Source of the DNA: Waddliaceae bacterium
GTDB lineage: Bacteria > Chlamydiota > Chlamydiia > Chlamydiales > GCA-2709385
Reading direction: 5' to 3'
NCBI GenBank assembly: GCA_002709385.1
Contig: PAQS01000035.1
Coordinates: 71,590-135,589, forward strand
DNA length: 64,000 nt
The notes beneath the pieces were generated by a model. It made no database searches. It saw only the letters and a program-made list of their open reading frames with translations, and was not told the origin of the DNA. The translations under genes were made by a program, and so were the position numbers. This document shows, piece after piece, positions 44,677-53,458 of this stretch; within the stretch, counting starts at the first letter, position 1, and every line of letters begins with the position of its first letter.

Positions 44677-46797
44677 ATGTCGGAAAGCGAAAAAAAAGAG
44701 CTTGATTTAAGTTCTGTGTCCAGCGATTTGCTGTACTGGTCGTTATCTGATAATGGAAAATCATTAACTACTAGCTCTCATAGAGCTAGTAGTGTTCTTT
44801 TTTACAGTAAAAGTGCAAAAATCGCTTTTCTGCTTATGCAATTTATAAGTACTTTGAATTCAGAGTGTCTTAGTGAATTGGATATTAGTCACTTAAGAAA
44901 ACTCCGCATCAAAGCGCGAAAATTTGCATTGGAATCTGAAAAAGTTTGGCGAAGTAGTTCTTTTTCTTTTTTTCGTCGCTTGTTTGAGCATTGTTCTGGG
45001 GATTCTGATTATTTTTCAGGTTTTGTTTTTGATATTGATGCAGTGGAAAAAAAGTTAGATGATTTAGAGTCTTCACTTCGTGCCCATCAAATCCATCGTT
45101 TACAGCAATTGATTAGTGAATTGGATCTAGCACCATTCATTGTAAAAGAGTTTGCTGTGCGCATTGGAACAGGTTCATCCGATTTATCTACTCAAGAGTT
45201 GATGGAAAATCTGAGTTGTTCTTCTCGTAAAAAGCTAATTTCTAGATTTTTAGCATTACAATTCCTTGAGAAAGTATCCGGTGATGATTGTGACTTGCGC
45301 AGTTTTTCAGTAAGTGAGTGGCAAGAGTTGTTTAGCACAGCTAACTGGGGAATTATGGCTGTTGTTGATCGATTCCGCGAGCTCTGTAGCTTGAATGAAC
45401 AGATTCTCTTGAATGAAGTGCGTAAGCTCTATCAAAAGTACCTTTCTGAACAGCAATATATTGATTGGAAAGGGTTTATATTTAGTGCATCAGGATTAGG
45501 TAAAATCATTGATTGTGAGTTACTTGAAAAGGATCGTTTAGAGCAAAAAATTCTTCAGTTGAGTTTTGAGGTAGGACTTTTAAAAGAAGATGTCGATCAA
45601 ATCTGTCAAGACCGTTATGTGAGCTCTCTAGATACTTTAGCACCACATCTTTGTTATGAATTCAAGAGCTGGCTTGATAAATGTGCAGTAATGCTCAATT
45701 GCATTAATAAGAAGACGCTTTCAGATTTAGAATCTTACTGTAGAGATATGTGGGATGAGGATTTGTTATTGTTGTCAGATGATAAATTAGGACATTATTT
45801 AGCTTTGATGACAGTTGAGCCTCGTCTTTTAGAATTGGCTCATCTTTGTGGGTACGCGAAATCAGATCTTAAAGAACAAATGCGTATTTTTTATTCAGAT
45901 GATGAAGTGCGTTTTTGGAGTTTTGATCAATATCAAAGGTTTTTGCGTTGGTATGAAGCAATGTATTGTTCTTGGCTTGAAGGGAAGCGTTGTAATTTGA
46001 GTAGAGAGCAGTTCCAAGTAGCAGCTATTTACCAAGGTTCATGCGCACATCTTGTGCAAGTTACTGTTGATCAGTGGAAGTCTATTCAAGATTTAATGGT
46101 GTTTTGGAGGGGGATCACATCCTCTTGGGCTTCTTTTTCTTATACTCGAGGATCTATCGAAGATTTGTTAGAGCTTCGTTATGGTTTCCATGAGTTTTAT
46201 AAGTTACATGATAAAGAGCTTGATGATTTTGTGCTCTGGTCTTCGTCTTTGCAAAAATTGGAAGAGTTACGTTCTGAAACTAATGTAGGTATTGAAGAAC
46301 TTCGTCAATTATCTCAGGAGAGGTATGGCTCTTTGGGAAGAGAGCTAAGTTGTTTACGTCATTTAAGTGGGATGGAATGTAATGACCTTTACCAGTGGTG
46401 TTCATTTGCACCAAAGATAAAAGATCTTTCTGAGCTTTGTGGTCACAAACGAGAAGAATTGGATGAAGTGATACGGATATGGGATGAGTCACGAGGAGGA
46501 GAGGGAGCTTCTTTTCGTCTTTTACCAGGAAATAAAATTCCTCATTTTTATGAGTGGTATTTTGAGTTATCACTTTTATTTGATGCCTTATTGACTCATC
46601 TGGATGGTCAAGAAGCATTCGCAAAACTTATTGGGTATTCAGGCACTCAATACACGCCAGAAATTTTACTACAGTACTATAGTCAAGATACTTACGGTTT
46701 ATCTTTGTATGCCATCAGTAAGGAAGAATTTCCGAAAAATCTCTGGTGGGGAAGTAAGAAGGGAAGCGAAAAACCATTGTGGGCAAAACAGTGGTAG
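44677..46797 (+). CDS. Orphan protein, paralogue 1 (706 aa)
   Basis: I do not recognise this protein. It is soluble and made of amphipathic helices rich in Trp, Tyr and Phe. A recurring motif is an acidic-aromatic helix such as FWSFDQYQRFLRWYEAMYCS, LDDFVLWSSSLQKLEELRSE and LPGNKIPHFYEWYFELSLLF. The next gene encodes a shorter protein with the same motif style, so they form a paralogous pair. The start is the ATG at 44677; a TTG six bases upstream is possible, and only GGTGA acts as ribosome site. The region upstream (44460-44676) is extremely AT-rich, with ATAAA runs. Probably a lineage-specific effector or structural protein; function unknown. Confidence 0.65.
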   Translation: MSESEKKELDLSSVSSDLLYWSLSDNGKSLTTSSHRASSVLFYSKSAKIAFLLMQFISTLNSECLSELDISHLRKLRIKARKFALESEKVWRSSSFSFFRRLFEHCSGDSDYFSGFVFDIDAVEKKLDDLESSLRAHQIHRLQQLISELDLAPFIVKEFAVRIGTGSSDLSTQELMENLSCSSRKKLISRFLALQFLEKVSGDDCDLRSFSVSEWQELFSTANWGIMAVVDRFRELCSLNEQILLNEVRKLYQKYLSEQQYIDWKGFIFSASGLGKIIDCELLEKDRLEQKILQLSFEVGLLKEDVDQICQDRYVSSLDTLAPHLCYEFKSWLDKCAVMLNCINKKTLSDLESYCRDMWDEDLLLLSDDKLGHYLALMTVEPRLLELAHLCGYAKSDLKEQMRIFYSDDEVRFWSFDQYQRFLRWYEAMYCSWLEGKRCNLSREQFQVAAIYQGSCAHLVQVTVDQWKSIQDLMVFWRGITSSWASFSYTRGSIEDLLELRYGFHEFYKLHDKELDDFVLWSSSLQKLEELRSETNVGIEELRQLSQERYGSLGRELSCLRHLSGMECNDLYQWCSFAPKIKDLSELCGHKREELDEVIRIWDESRGGEGASFRLLPGNKIPHFYEWYFELSLLFDALLTHLDGQEAFAKLIGYSGTQYTPEILLQYYSQDTYGLSLYAISKEEFPKNLWWGSKKGSEKPLWAKQW

Positions 46798-46811
46798 TGG
46801 GGGAAGAAAAA

Positions 46812-48284
46812 ATGTCAGATCATGAGAGAGACTTACTTCGAGATCTTGCAAGTTCAAATTCTTGGATAGCCTATGACTCTCAAAATGAACGCTTACATGC
46901 AATTGAGCGTCCTTCTTGGTGGCAGCGTGCTTTTGGGAAGATCAATAGATCTATAGAACTACGTTTATCTGTTATAGACCCTTCTTTGGCAAGTTTTTTA
47001 CGAAAGATCAATGTTGAAGATCTCAGTATTCGAGAGATGCAGTATTTGGATAAATTGGATAAAAAACTTCAAATGATTCGTGAAAAGTCAGAGAAAAGAG
47101 GGCAAGGTCTTTTGAGAAAAAAAAGCTCTAAAGAATTTCTTCCACGGTCCCGTGTTTTATTGGCAGAAATATTATACCAGATTCAAACTCGTCAAATTTT
47201 AGAAATGGATAAAATTTATACAACACTTCATTTGGAAAGAGGTGTTCAGTTAGAGGATTTTGGCAAAGGACCACATGAAATTTTAACTGTTTCTGAGCGT
47301 GCCTCGACATTGCAGTTTTATCGTTTTGTTCAAAGTGTCGCAAAGCTGTGTCCTAGTCTAAATTTAATGGTATATCGCCAGCAAGATTGGAAGAGTTTAC
47401 AAGAACAAGTTACAGAAAAACAGCTTTTAGAAATCAATGAGAAGTTACTTGTCTGTTCTTGGTCTCTTAGAAATTCTGTTTGCCAACAAGTACTTGCGGA
47501 GGCCGCGGAGTTAGTAGAGGCGGATAAGGTATCCATATCTTTTATCCCAGAATATTTAGAAAAAGTTTCAGAATCGTTATCTCTTGCTTCTTCTCAGAAA
47601 GAAAAACAAATTCAAGAGCTTCTTGAATTTGCAGGGAAATTGGGAGAGGATTATGACCCTCGTCCGATTTTAGGTTCAGTATTAGGCGTTGTAGGCTTTC
47701 AAAGTTTGAACGATTTGCCTTGTGAATTAATTGCAGAGCTATTGAATTACTATCGTGCTGTTACGCAGCTTTTTGAAAGTGCTCGTAGCGTGGGAGATAC
47801 TGCGTCTAGTTTAAATCTCCTCGTTAAAGAACGAACAGGAGTGCCTTGCCTTCCATGGCTTCCTAAAAACGAATTTGACGAATTCCGCTATTGGTATTCA
47901 TGGTATGTGGAAGTATGGCAAATTTATGTTAAAGAGCCCTCTGGCCCTGTTAAAAGTGTACTAAGTGTTATAGATGAAACCGCAATTGCGCGCTACGATA
48001 TGCCTTTAGTGGAGTTATCAGACGAAGATATGGAAGATTTTGCATTATGGGCTTCTACATATCAGAGTTTTAAGGCTTATCTCTCTCGTAATCCTGATGA
48101 TTTAGCGGCAGCAGTTCAGTTTGCCCAGCAGCGTTATCGTAGAATTACAACTGCAGAAGAAGAAAAAAATCATCTAGATTATTTTATGTCTTTGTTGCCT
48201 TTATTGACAGGAGATGAATTTCGTGCATTTTTCCAACTTCTTCAACAAACATTGGGAAGTAGCCTAGAAGACGAAGTAGTTTGA
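46812..48284 (+). CDS. Orphan protein, paralogue 2 (490 aa)
   Basis: Fourteen bases after the previous gene, with GGGGGAAG just before the ATG at 46812; an in-frame GTG upstream overlaps the preceding gene and lacks a ribosome site. Helical, with FDEFRYWYSWYVEVWQIYVK and DMEDFALWASTYQSFKAYLS, which parallel helices in the 706-residue neighbour. The N-terminal half is basic (LDKLDKKLQMIREKSEKRGQ). No signal peptide or membrane span. Function unknown; the two are probably an operon and likely interact or act in the same process. Confidence 0.65.
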   Translation: MSDHERDLLRDLASSNSWIAYDSQNERLHAIERPSWWQRAFGKINRSIELRLSVIDPSLASFLRKINVEDLSIREMQYLDKLDKKLQMIREKSEKRGQGLLRKKSSKEFLPRSRVLLAEILYQIQTRQILEMDKIYTTLHLERGVQLEDFGKGPHEILTVSERASTLQFYRFVQSVAKLCPSLNLMVYRQQDWKSLQEQVTEKQLLEINEKLLVCSWSLRNSVCQQVLAEAAELVEADKVSISFIPEYLEKVSESLSLASSQKEKQIQELLEFAGKLGEDYDPRPILGSVLGVVGFQSLNDLPCELIAELLNYYRAVTQLFESARSVGDTASSLNLLVKERTGVPCLPWLPKNEFDEFRYWYSWYVEVWQIYVKEPSGPVKSVLSVIDETAIARYDMPLVELSDEDMEDFALWASTYQSFKAYLSRNPDDLAAAVQFAQQRYRRITTAEEEKNHLDYFMSLLPLLTGDEFRAFFQLLQQTLGSSLEDEVV

Positions 48285-48357
48285 TTCTTCGTTGAGGATA
48301 AAAAATAACTTACTATACTGATGTTCACCTTAAGATGAATCACGTAGAGGACTCAGT

Positions 48358-49359
48358 ATGCAGATCAATCAGGTAGACAATGCCGTATTTAATATCTGTT
48401 GTTGTCAATTCAAAGAAAAAGCCCTCAGCTTTGTAGAAAAGGTCGTTTATACAGTTTCAAGACTTTACTTATCATTTTTTCCTCGTTCAGAAAAAGAGAC
48501 AAATCTTGTGCAAGATGTCTTAAGTGGTAATTTTGATCGTGTTTGGAGCAAGATTGAAAAGGGAGCAAATATAGAGTTTCTTGATGGAAATGGTTACACA
48601 CCTTTGCTTGCAGCAATTGATCAGGATTACCTAGAGTTTGCAGAAAAGCTCTTAGAAAATGGTGCAGAAGTAAATCATGAAAATCAATGGGGAACTTCTC
48701 CACTCTTGAAAACCGTAGAGAAAGCATATGATTACTTCGTGAGTGTTTTATTAGAAAAAGGTGCCTGTGTGAATCACCAAGATCAAAGAGGTCGAACAGC
48801 TTTGATCATAGCAACAGAAAAAGGTTGTATCGACACCTGTGTAAAATTGATTGAGAATGGCGCGAGAATCAATCAAGTGGATAAAAATGGACAAAGCGCT
48901 TTAATGCGAGCGATATTATACGGTCAGGAGGAAATTGCAAAAAAACTAATTGATCTAGGCGCATCAATACATCAAGTAGATGCCAATGGCAATAATGTGC
49001 TCATGTTGTCTTTACAACATTGTAATTTGGATTTTTTTAAAGACTTAGTGGAAGCTGGGGCTGATGTGACACATACAGATCATCAAGGTCGCTCGGTTCT
49101 TTTAAAAGCTGTAAGTAAAAATTCAATCGAGCATACACGCCTTCTTTTACAAGCTGGAGCTGATGTAAATGAGGTAGATAATTTTGGTGTGAGCCCTTTA
49201 ATGCGCTCAATTTGTCAGGAAAATATAGATATTTCTCGTGAATTGATTCAAAAAGGTGCAAATGTTCAAGCTTTAGATCGCGATGGAAATACGATGTTTG
49301 CTTTGGCTTTGAAACACGGCCAAGAAGCTTTGCTAAAGGAATTAGAAGAAGAAAATTAA
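48358..49359 (+). CDS. Ankyrin-repeat protein with N-terminal cysteine cluster (333 aa)
   Basis: About eight 33-residue ankyrin repeats fill residues 55-330, with clear consensus (GYTPLLAAIDQDYLEFAEKL, GRTALIIATEKGCIDTCVKL, GQSALMRAILYGQEEIAKKL, GVSPLMRSICQENIDISREL). Before them is a hydrophobic N-terminus with CCC at 14-16 (VFNICCCQFKEKALSFVEKV) that could serve as a membrane anchor or lipidation site, reminiscent of the FCCFS element in two other proteins here. The GAGGA before the ATG supports the start. Ankyrin stacks mediate protein binding. The palindromic repeat copy 4 begins directly after the stop. Confidence 0.85.
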   Translation: MQINQVDNAVFNICCCQFKEKALSFVEKVVYTVSRLYLSFFPRSEKETNLVQDVLSGNFDRVWSKIEKGANIEFLDGNGYTPLLAAIDQDYLEFAEKLLENGAEVNHENQWGTSPLLKTVEKAYDYFVSVLLEKGACVNHQDQRGRTALIIATEKGCIDTCVKLIENGARINQVDKNGQSALMRAILYGQEEIAKKLIDLGASIHQVDANGNNVLMLSLQHCNLDFFKDLVEAGADVTHTDHQGRSVLLKAVSKNSIEHTRLLLQAGADVNEVDNFGVSPLMRSICQENIDISRELIQKGANVQALDRDGNTMFALALKHGQEALLKELEEEN

Positions 49360-49360
49360 G

Positions 49361-49421
49361 ACCTCCAATGGCTACTTAATCTGCGCTTCCAGTGTGTTAG
49401 ATTAGGTAGCTATTGTGGAGA
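49361..49421. repeat. Dispersed palindromic repeat, copy 4
   Basis: The left arm CTCCAATGGCTACTTAATCT and the right arm AGATTAGGTAGCTATTGTGG are near-complementary, around the core GCGCTTCCAGTGTGTT. It sits between two convergent ankyrin genes and probably serves as their terminator. Confidence 0.7.
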
Positions 49422-50754
49422 CTGGTAACTCATCTAGTGGAAAGTATACCCGGTAATATTGTCGTTTTTCAGGTAAGGTTCTTGAAATAAGTGACACAGG
49501 AAGTTTCCCAAGAAAAAAGAGTTTAGAGTGGATATAGCTAGCTCTTTTGCTTTGATAGGGTAATTGCAGTTTTGCACCTGCTTTTCGAAGGATTTTCCAC
49601 ATACGAGACTTTCCTCTTAATTGTTCTCCTACTAGGCAAAGAGGACTTTTATTTTCATGGTTTAAAAGATTAGGGTTTGCTTCGTATTTAAGATAATGTT
49701 TTATTCTCAATGAGTTATCAACGGCCATGGTAAGGTAGTGAAGAGGTGCGTTTCCGTAGTGATCAATCGCGTTAGGGTCCGCTCCTTTTTCCAGTAAAAT
49801 GGATTCAATTTTTCCTACTGGTCTAACCGTGATTAGAGTACTTAACTCTGTAGATGTTGAAGGATCATCATCATCTGGTTCTACCTCGTATTTATTCCAG
49901 TTTTTTGCCGCAAGAGTGAGAGGGCTTTCTCCTCTAAAAGTCCTAGTTTCGATGTGTGCTCCATAATCAAGCAATTTTTTTGTCATACTGTAATCATCAC
50001 GCAATACAAAATGATGGAGAGCTGTGAGTCCTTTTTTATCTCTATGGTCAATATCACATCCAGATCGCATGAGGATGGAGGCAGCTATTTTATTGTTTAC
50101 TTGAACAGCAATATCGAAAGGGCTTTGTTTCAAAGAGTTTAGAGCCTCACGATCGGCTCCTTCTTCTAGTAGGGCGTTAATGAGCTTTTTTTTCCCTTGG
50201 AAAGCAGCAAGATGGAGGGGGGTATTATTATCGATGTTTTTTTGATTAATTTTACAGCCAGATTGTGCCAGGAGGTGAATAAAGTCGATTCGTTCAAGAA
50301 TAGTTGCTAGGTGGAGAGGCGTATTTCCTATACCATCTTTTTCGTTGAGATCTTGATGATTCTGAACGACACTGTTAAAAGTATCAAAATCTAAGTCTTT
50401 AATTTGTATAATTTGATGAAGTATATGAGCTTGGGTTTGCCGACCGATTTGTTTTTGTAGGCAATACCACTCTGCAAGAAGAGGTAAGTTGCTTGCTTCT
50501 TCATTTTGATCCAGCTTTTCTAGATAAATTCCAGCAGCATTGGCAGCTTCAATTCTTCTACGAGCGAGCTGCTGAATGTGATCCATGTAGTTTCCGGGCC
50601 ACCAATGGTATCTATGGTAGCCATTTCTTTTGGCAAAGTCACGAATAAGGTCAGATTGAGGATCAAGTCTAGCATAAAAATCTTGTGCTTGCTGACAGTT
50701 TACAGGAGCTTCAGCATGGAATAGTTCAGCTAAATCTGTATTTACATGACTCAT
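49402..50754 (-). CDS. Ankyrin-repeat protein, third of a tandem trio (450 aa)
   Basis: An N-terminal domain (about 1-140) precedes ankyrin repeats (about 145-420), e.g. GNTPLHLATILERIDFIHLL, NTPLHLAAFQGKKKLINALL, GLTALHHFVLRDDYSMTKKL and GNAPLHYLTMAVDNSLRIKH. The N-terminal domain ends with ASNLPLLAEWYCLQKQI, like the LPP-x-x-x-W-Y/H-x-L element in the two upstream genes, so all three are paralogues. The gene overlaps repeat copy 4 at its 3' end. Nine bases separate it from the preceding gene's stop, consistent with an operon. Probably secreted and protein-binding; the target is unknown. Confidence 0.82.
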   Translation of the reverse strand: MSHVNTDLAELFHAEAPVNCQQAQDFYARLDPQSDLIRDFAKRNGYHRYHWWPGNYMDHIQQLARRRIEAANAAGIYLEKLDQNEEASNLPLLAEWYCLQKQIGRQTQAHILHQIIQIKDLDFDTFNSVVQNHQDLNEKDGIGNTPLHLATILERIDFIHLLAQSGCKINQKNIDNNTPLHLAAFQGKKKLINALLEEGADREALNSLKQSPFDIAVQVNNKIAASILMRSGCDIDHRDKKGLTALHHFVLRDDYSMTKKLLDYGAHIETRTFRGESPLTLAAKNWNKYEVEPDDDDPSTSTELSTLITVRPVGKIESILLEKGADPNAIDHYGNAPLHYLTMAVDNSLRIKHYLKYEANPNLLNHENKSPLCLVGEQLRGKSRMWKILRKAGAKLQLPYQSKRASYIHSKLFFLGKLPVSLISRTLPEKRQYYRVYFPLDELPVSTIAT

Positions 50755-50763
50755 AGCATATCT

Positions 50764-52101
50764 TCAGTTTGAGGTGAATTTTGCACATGTACTTAAGACT
50801 TTAGACCATGTTTTGTTACTTGGACAAGGGACTCTCTTTACGCCTAAACGATTTAAAAAAACCAAGTCTCGATGATTGAAGTAAGGAACCTGATTGTTTT
50901 TATCTTTAATTGTAAGATCAGCACCATGCTTTATGAGAACCGTCCATGATTTTTGTTTTCCGTCTTCTAGTGCTCCGCAGTAATGCAAGGGTGTTTTCCC
51001 ATATTTATCTTGTAGATTTACTTTAGCTCCCGCATGAACAAGTTTAAGAATTGCTTCATGATTATCGGGGCATTTACAAGCATAATGCAAGGGTGTTCTA
51101 CCATTTTTATCTTTGCTGTTCACATTTGCTTTCCCTTCAATAAGTTTATTGAAAAAAGGCACATACATTTGAGTAGAAGATACGAAATGTAAGGGGCTTA
51201 GTTCGTTTGAGGATTTTCTATTTAAATTTGCTCCAGCTTTTTTTAGGACATGAAATATATCTTCTCTTTGAGAAATAATGCTAGAGATGAGAGCGGTCTG
51301 TCCCTTTTCGTTAAGGGTATCGAGTGGCGCTCCGGCTTTTGTGAGAGCTTCAATAATCTTTTTTGCAGAATCAAGATGTAGACGTGTTGAAATCATATCG
51401 AGAGGGGTTTGTCCTTCATGATTTTTTATCTTTAAATCTGCTCCAGATTGGATAAGTTTTATAGGAGCCAATCCTTTACTTCTTGGGTGTAAATTGGCAA
51501 TAGCTAAATGAAGAGCTGTGTTTCCTTGTTTGTTTTGTTGGTTTAAATCAATTTCAAACTCAAGAATAGTATCAAGTTTGTCAGTAAATTCTAGAAGGCT
51601 AACAATATGAAGAAGGGTATGGCCACATTCATCTTGAGATTCAAGAGAAGGAGCATTTTCGCATGCTTTTTTAAAAAAATCGCCTTGGATCATAGGTAGT
51701 CTGGCTATGGAGTGTATTGCAAAGGGGGTCTTGCTGTACTCTTCAACAATATATTTTTGTAGACAATGCCAATACAGTATTGGTGGCAGTTGATAATTCA
51801 GAAATTCTTCATCAAGTTCTGGCATTTTGATCGATACTTGAGAAATAGCTTCAATATTCTTAAGAGCAGATTCTTTTAATTGTTCTATTTTGGGTGTACT
51901 GTTTTTAGGATCAATTTTGAAGCAGATATTTTTTCGGTAACTTTGTATTTTTGGATGATCGAACGTATACTGATTACATATTTCTTGAATTTTTTCGAGA
52001 TTTGGAAAGCTAGAGCAAGATAAAAACTTTTGTGCTTCATTTCTGAAATGTTCACGAATAGGATCATAAGGTGGTTTTGCCAATATTTCTGAAATATTCA
52101 T
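50764..52101 (-). CDS. Ankyrin-repeat protein, second of a tandem trio (445 aa)
   Basis: The start chosen is the ATG at 52101, which overlaps the preceding stop as ATGA and has GGAG upstream; a longer frame exists but would overlap the previous gene by 60 bases. The N-terminal domain includes DPIREHFRNEAQKFLSCSSF and ends at YQLPPILYWHCLQKYIVEEY. Ankyrin repeats follow from about 165: GHTLLHIVSLLEFTDKLDTI, GNTALHLAIANLHPRSKGLA, GRTPLHYACKCPDNHEAILK and GKTPLHYCGALEDGKQKSWT. The last two resemble the corresponding repeats in the upstream neighbour, supporting tandem duplication. Confidence 0.82.
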   Translation of the reverse strand: MNISEILAKPPYDPIREHFRNEAQKFLSCSSFPNLEKIQEICNQYTFDHPKIQSYRKNICFKIDPKNSTPKIEQLKESALKNIEAISQVSIKMPELDEEFLNYQLPPILYWHCLQKYIVEEYSKTPFAIHSIARLPMIQGDFFKKACENAPSLESQDECGHTLLHIVSLLEFTDKLDTILEFEIDLNQQNKQGNTALHLAIANLHPRSKGLAPIKLIQSGADLKIKNHEGQTPLDMISTRLHLDSAKKIIEALTKAGAPLDTLNEKGQTALISSIISQREDIFHVLKKAGANLNRKSSNELSPLHFVSSTQMYVPFFNKLIEGKANVNSKDKNGRTPLHYACKCPDNHEAILKLVHAGAKVNLQDKYGKTPLHYCGALEDGKQKSWTVLIKHGADLTIKDKNNQVPYFNHRDLVFLNRLGVKRVPCPSNKTWSKVLSTCAKFTSN

Positions 52102-53396
52102 CTTGTTTCTCCTGCATGAGTTTTTCTGCTTACAATAAACGACTGTAAGATGCTTAAGCATCCTCCAGTATGAGGAGGTTTTTTGCCTTCTTTATTCTTT
52201 TTTTGAGGGTCAGCACCGTGTTTAAGAAGTAAACGACGTATAGATCGTCCTTCTTTTTTCTTGAAAGAGCACTCATGCAGTGGTGTGTTGCCTTTTTCAT
52301 CTTCTAAATATGCTTTCGCTCCTTTATTGAGGAGCACTTCTACAGTTAGTTTGTTTGTTGGAATTTGACAAGCGTAGTGCAAGGGGGTTTTTCCTTGATT
52401 GTCTTTGACGTTAATTTTTGCCCCATGCCCTGTAAGTCTTATTACCCAAGGCGCTTGCTCTTTTTCAGGCAGAGTCATAGCGTGATGAAGAACTGTTTTC
52501 TTTTGTTTATTAGTCCCATTAATATCTGCACCATTATCAATAAGGTGTCTGCATAAGTAACTATTCATACCCAAAACAGATTGTTGAAGGTAGTAAACAC
52601 CTAAAGAATGACGTTTGCCTGTGTAAGGAGGATCGGCATGAACAAGTATGTTTAATGCTTGAAAAGGGATTTTTTCAAATTTGGATTCTGCGATGAGGTC
52701 TAAAGGAGTTTTGTTATCAAGATTTTTAATTGTTGTGAGGGCACCTGAGTGAATTAAGTTTTTACAGCTTTCGCTGAAACGATCTTTGTCCGTATTACAT
52801 TTTTTTACGAGGCAATGGAGAGGGGTTTCTCCTCGGGCATTTTGCGCATTTGGATCTGCTCCTAAAGTGAGTAATGGAACAATAAAACTGTGACGTTTTT
52901 TTATGATAGCTTGGTGCAATACGGTATTACCAGCGGCGTCTCTTTCATGTACAGATGCTCCTTTTAAGCGAGCTTCTCGAATCATTTTGACATTGACAAA
53001 AGGGAGTTGCAAAAGAGTATGCATGCTGATTCCACTGCTTTGATTTTCACAAAGCTGATTCCATAGAGCGTACCAATGAACAAGGGGCGGAAGATCTGAG
53101 GGAGAAAAATCTTGAGAGAAACGAGGTAAAGTGATTCCAAGAGAACTAGTAAGACATAGCTTCTGCCAGCTGTATTCTTGTAGTGTTTTCATTTTATATC
53201 GGGTGAATGAAGGAAAACCTGACTTGATTGTAAAATCAACAATTTTAGGGTCTGTAGTTTTTAAATTTTCTGCAATTTCTTTAATCTCATTCAAGGGAGG
53301 AAGTGATGTTTTTCGTAGAAGATGTTGAATATCTTGACGAATGAATTCTAGTCCAGTCTCCGTAGAGCTGTTGAAGGCTATTTGGCTATTCGACAT
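52098..53396 (-). CDS. Ankyrin-repeat protein, first of a tandem trio (432 aa)
   Basis: Starts at the ATG at 53396, with AAGGAGCATACG before it, rather than at an in-frame ATG 30 bases further out. N-terminal domain to about residue 140 (EFIRQDIQHLLRKTSLPPLN, SDLPPLVHWYALWNQLCENQ), then ankyrin repeats: GNTVLHQAIIKKRHSFIVPL, GETPLHCLVKKCNTDKDRFS, KKTVLHHAMTLPEKEQAPWV, GKTPLHYACQIPTNKLTVEV and GNTPLHECSFKKKEGRSIRR. It is the first of three overlapping or closely spaced genes and so probably sets the operon's expression. Confidence 0.82.
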   Translation of the reverse strand: MSNSQIAFNSSTETGLEFIRQDIQHLLRKTSLPPLNEIKEIAENLKTTDPKIVDFTIKSGFPSFTRYKMKTLQEYSWQKLCLTSSLGITLPRFSQDFSPSDLPPLVHWYALWNQLCENQSSGISMHTLLQLPFVNVKMIREARLKGASVHERDAAGNTVLHQAIIKKRHSFIVPLLTLGADPNAQNARGETPLHCLVKKCNTDKDRFSESCKNLIHSGALTTIKNLDNKTPLDLIAESKFEKIPFQALNILVHADPPYTGKRHSLGVYYLQQSVLGMNSYLCRHLIDNGADINGTNKQKKTVLHHAMTLPEKEQAPWVIRLTGHGAKINVKDNQGKTPLHYACQIPTNKLTVEVLLNKGAKAYLEDEKGNTPLHECSFKKKEGRSIRRLLLKHGADPQKKNKEGKKPPHTGGCLSILQSFIVSRKTHAGETR

Positions 53397-53458
53397 CGTA
53401 TGCTCCTTATTATCAGAGCTACGCATTTACCTTTTTCATCTTTGATCTGTCAAGTGTT

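Noticed and set aside
46604-46825. Plus-strand 73-residue frame across the junction of the two orphan paralogues
   Set aside because: Overlaps the end of the first gene and the start of the second in another frame, without a ribosome site.
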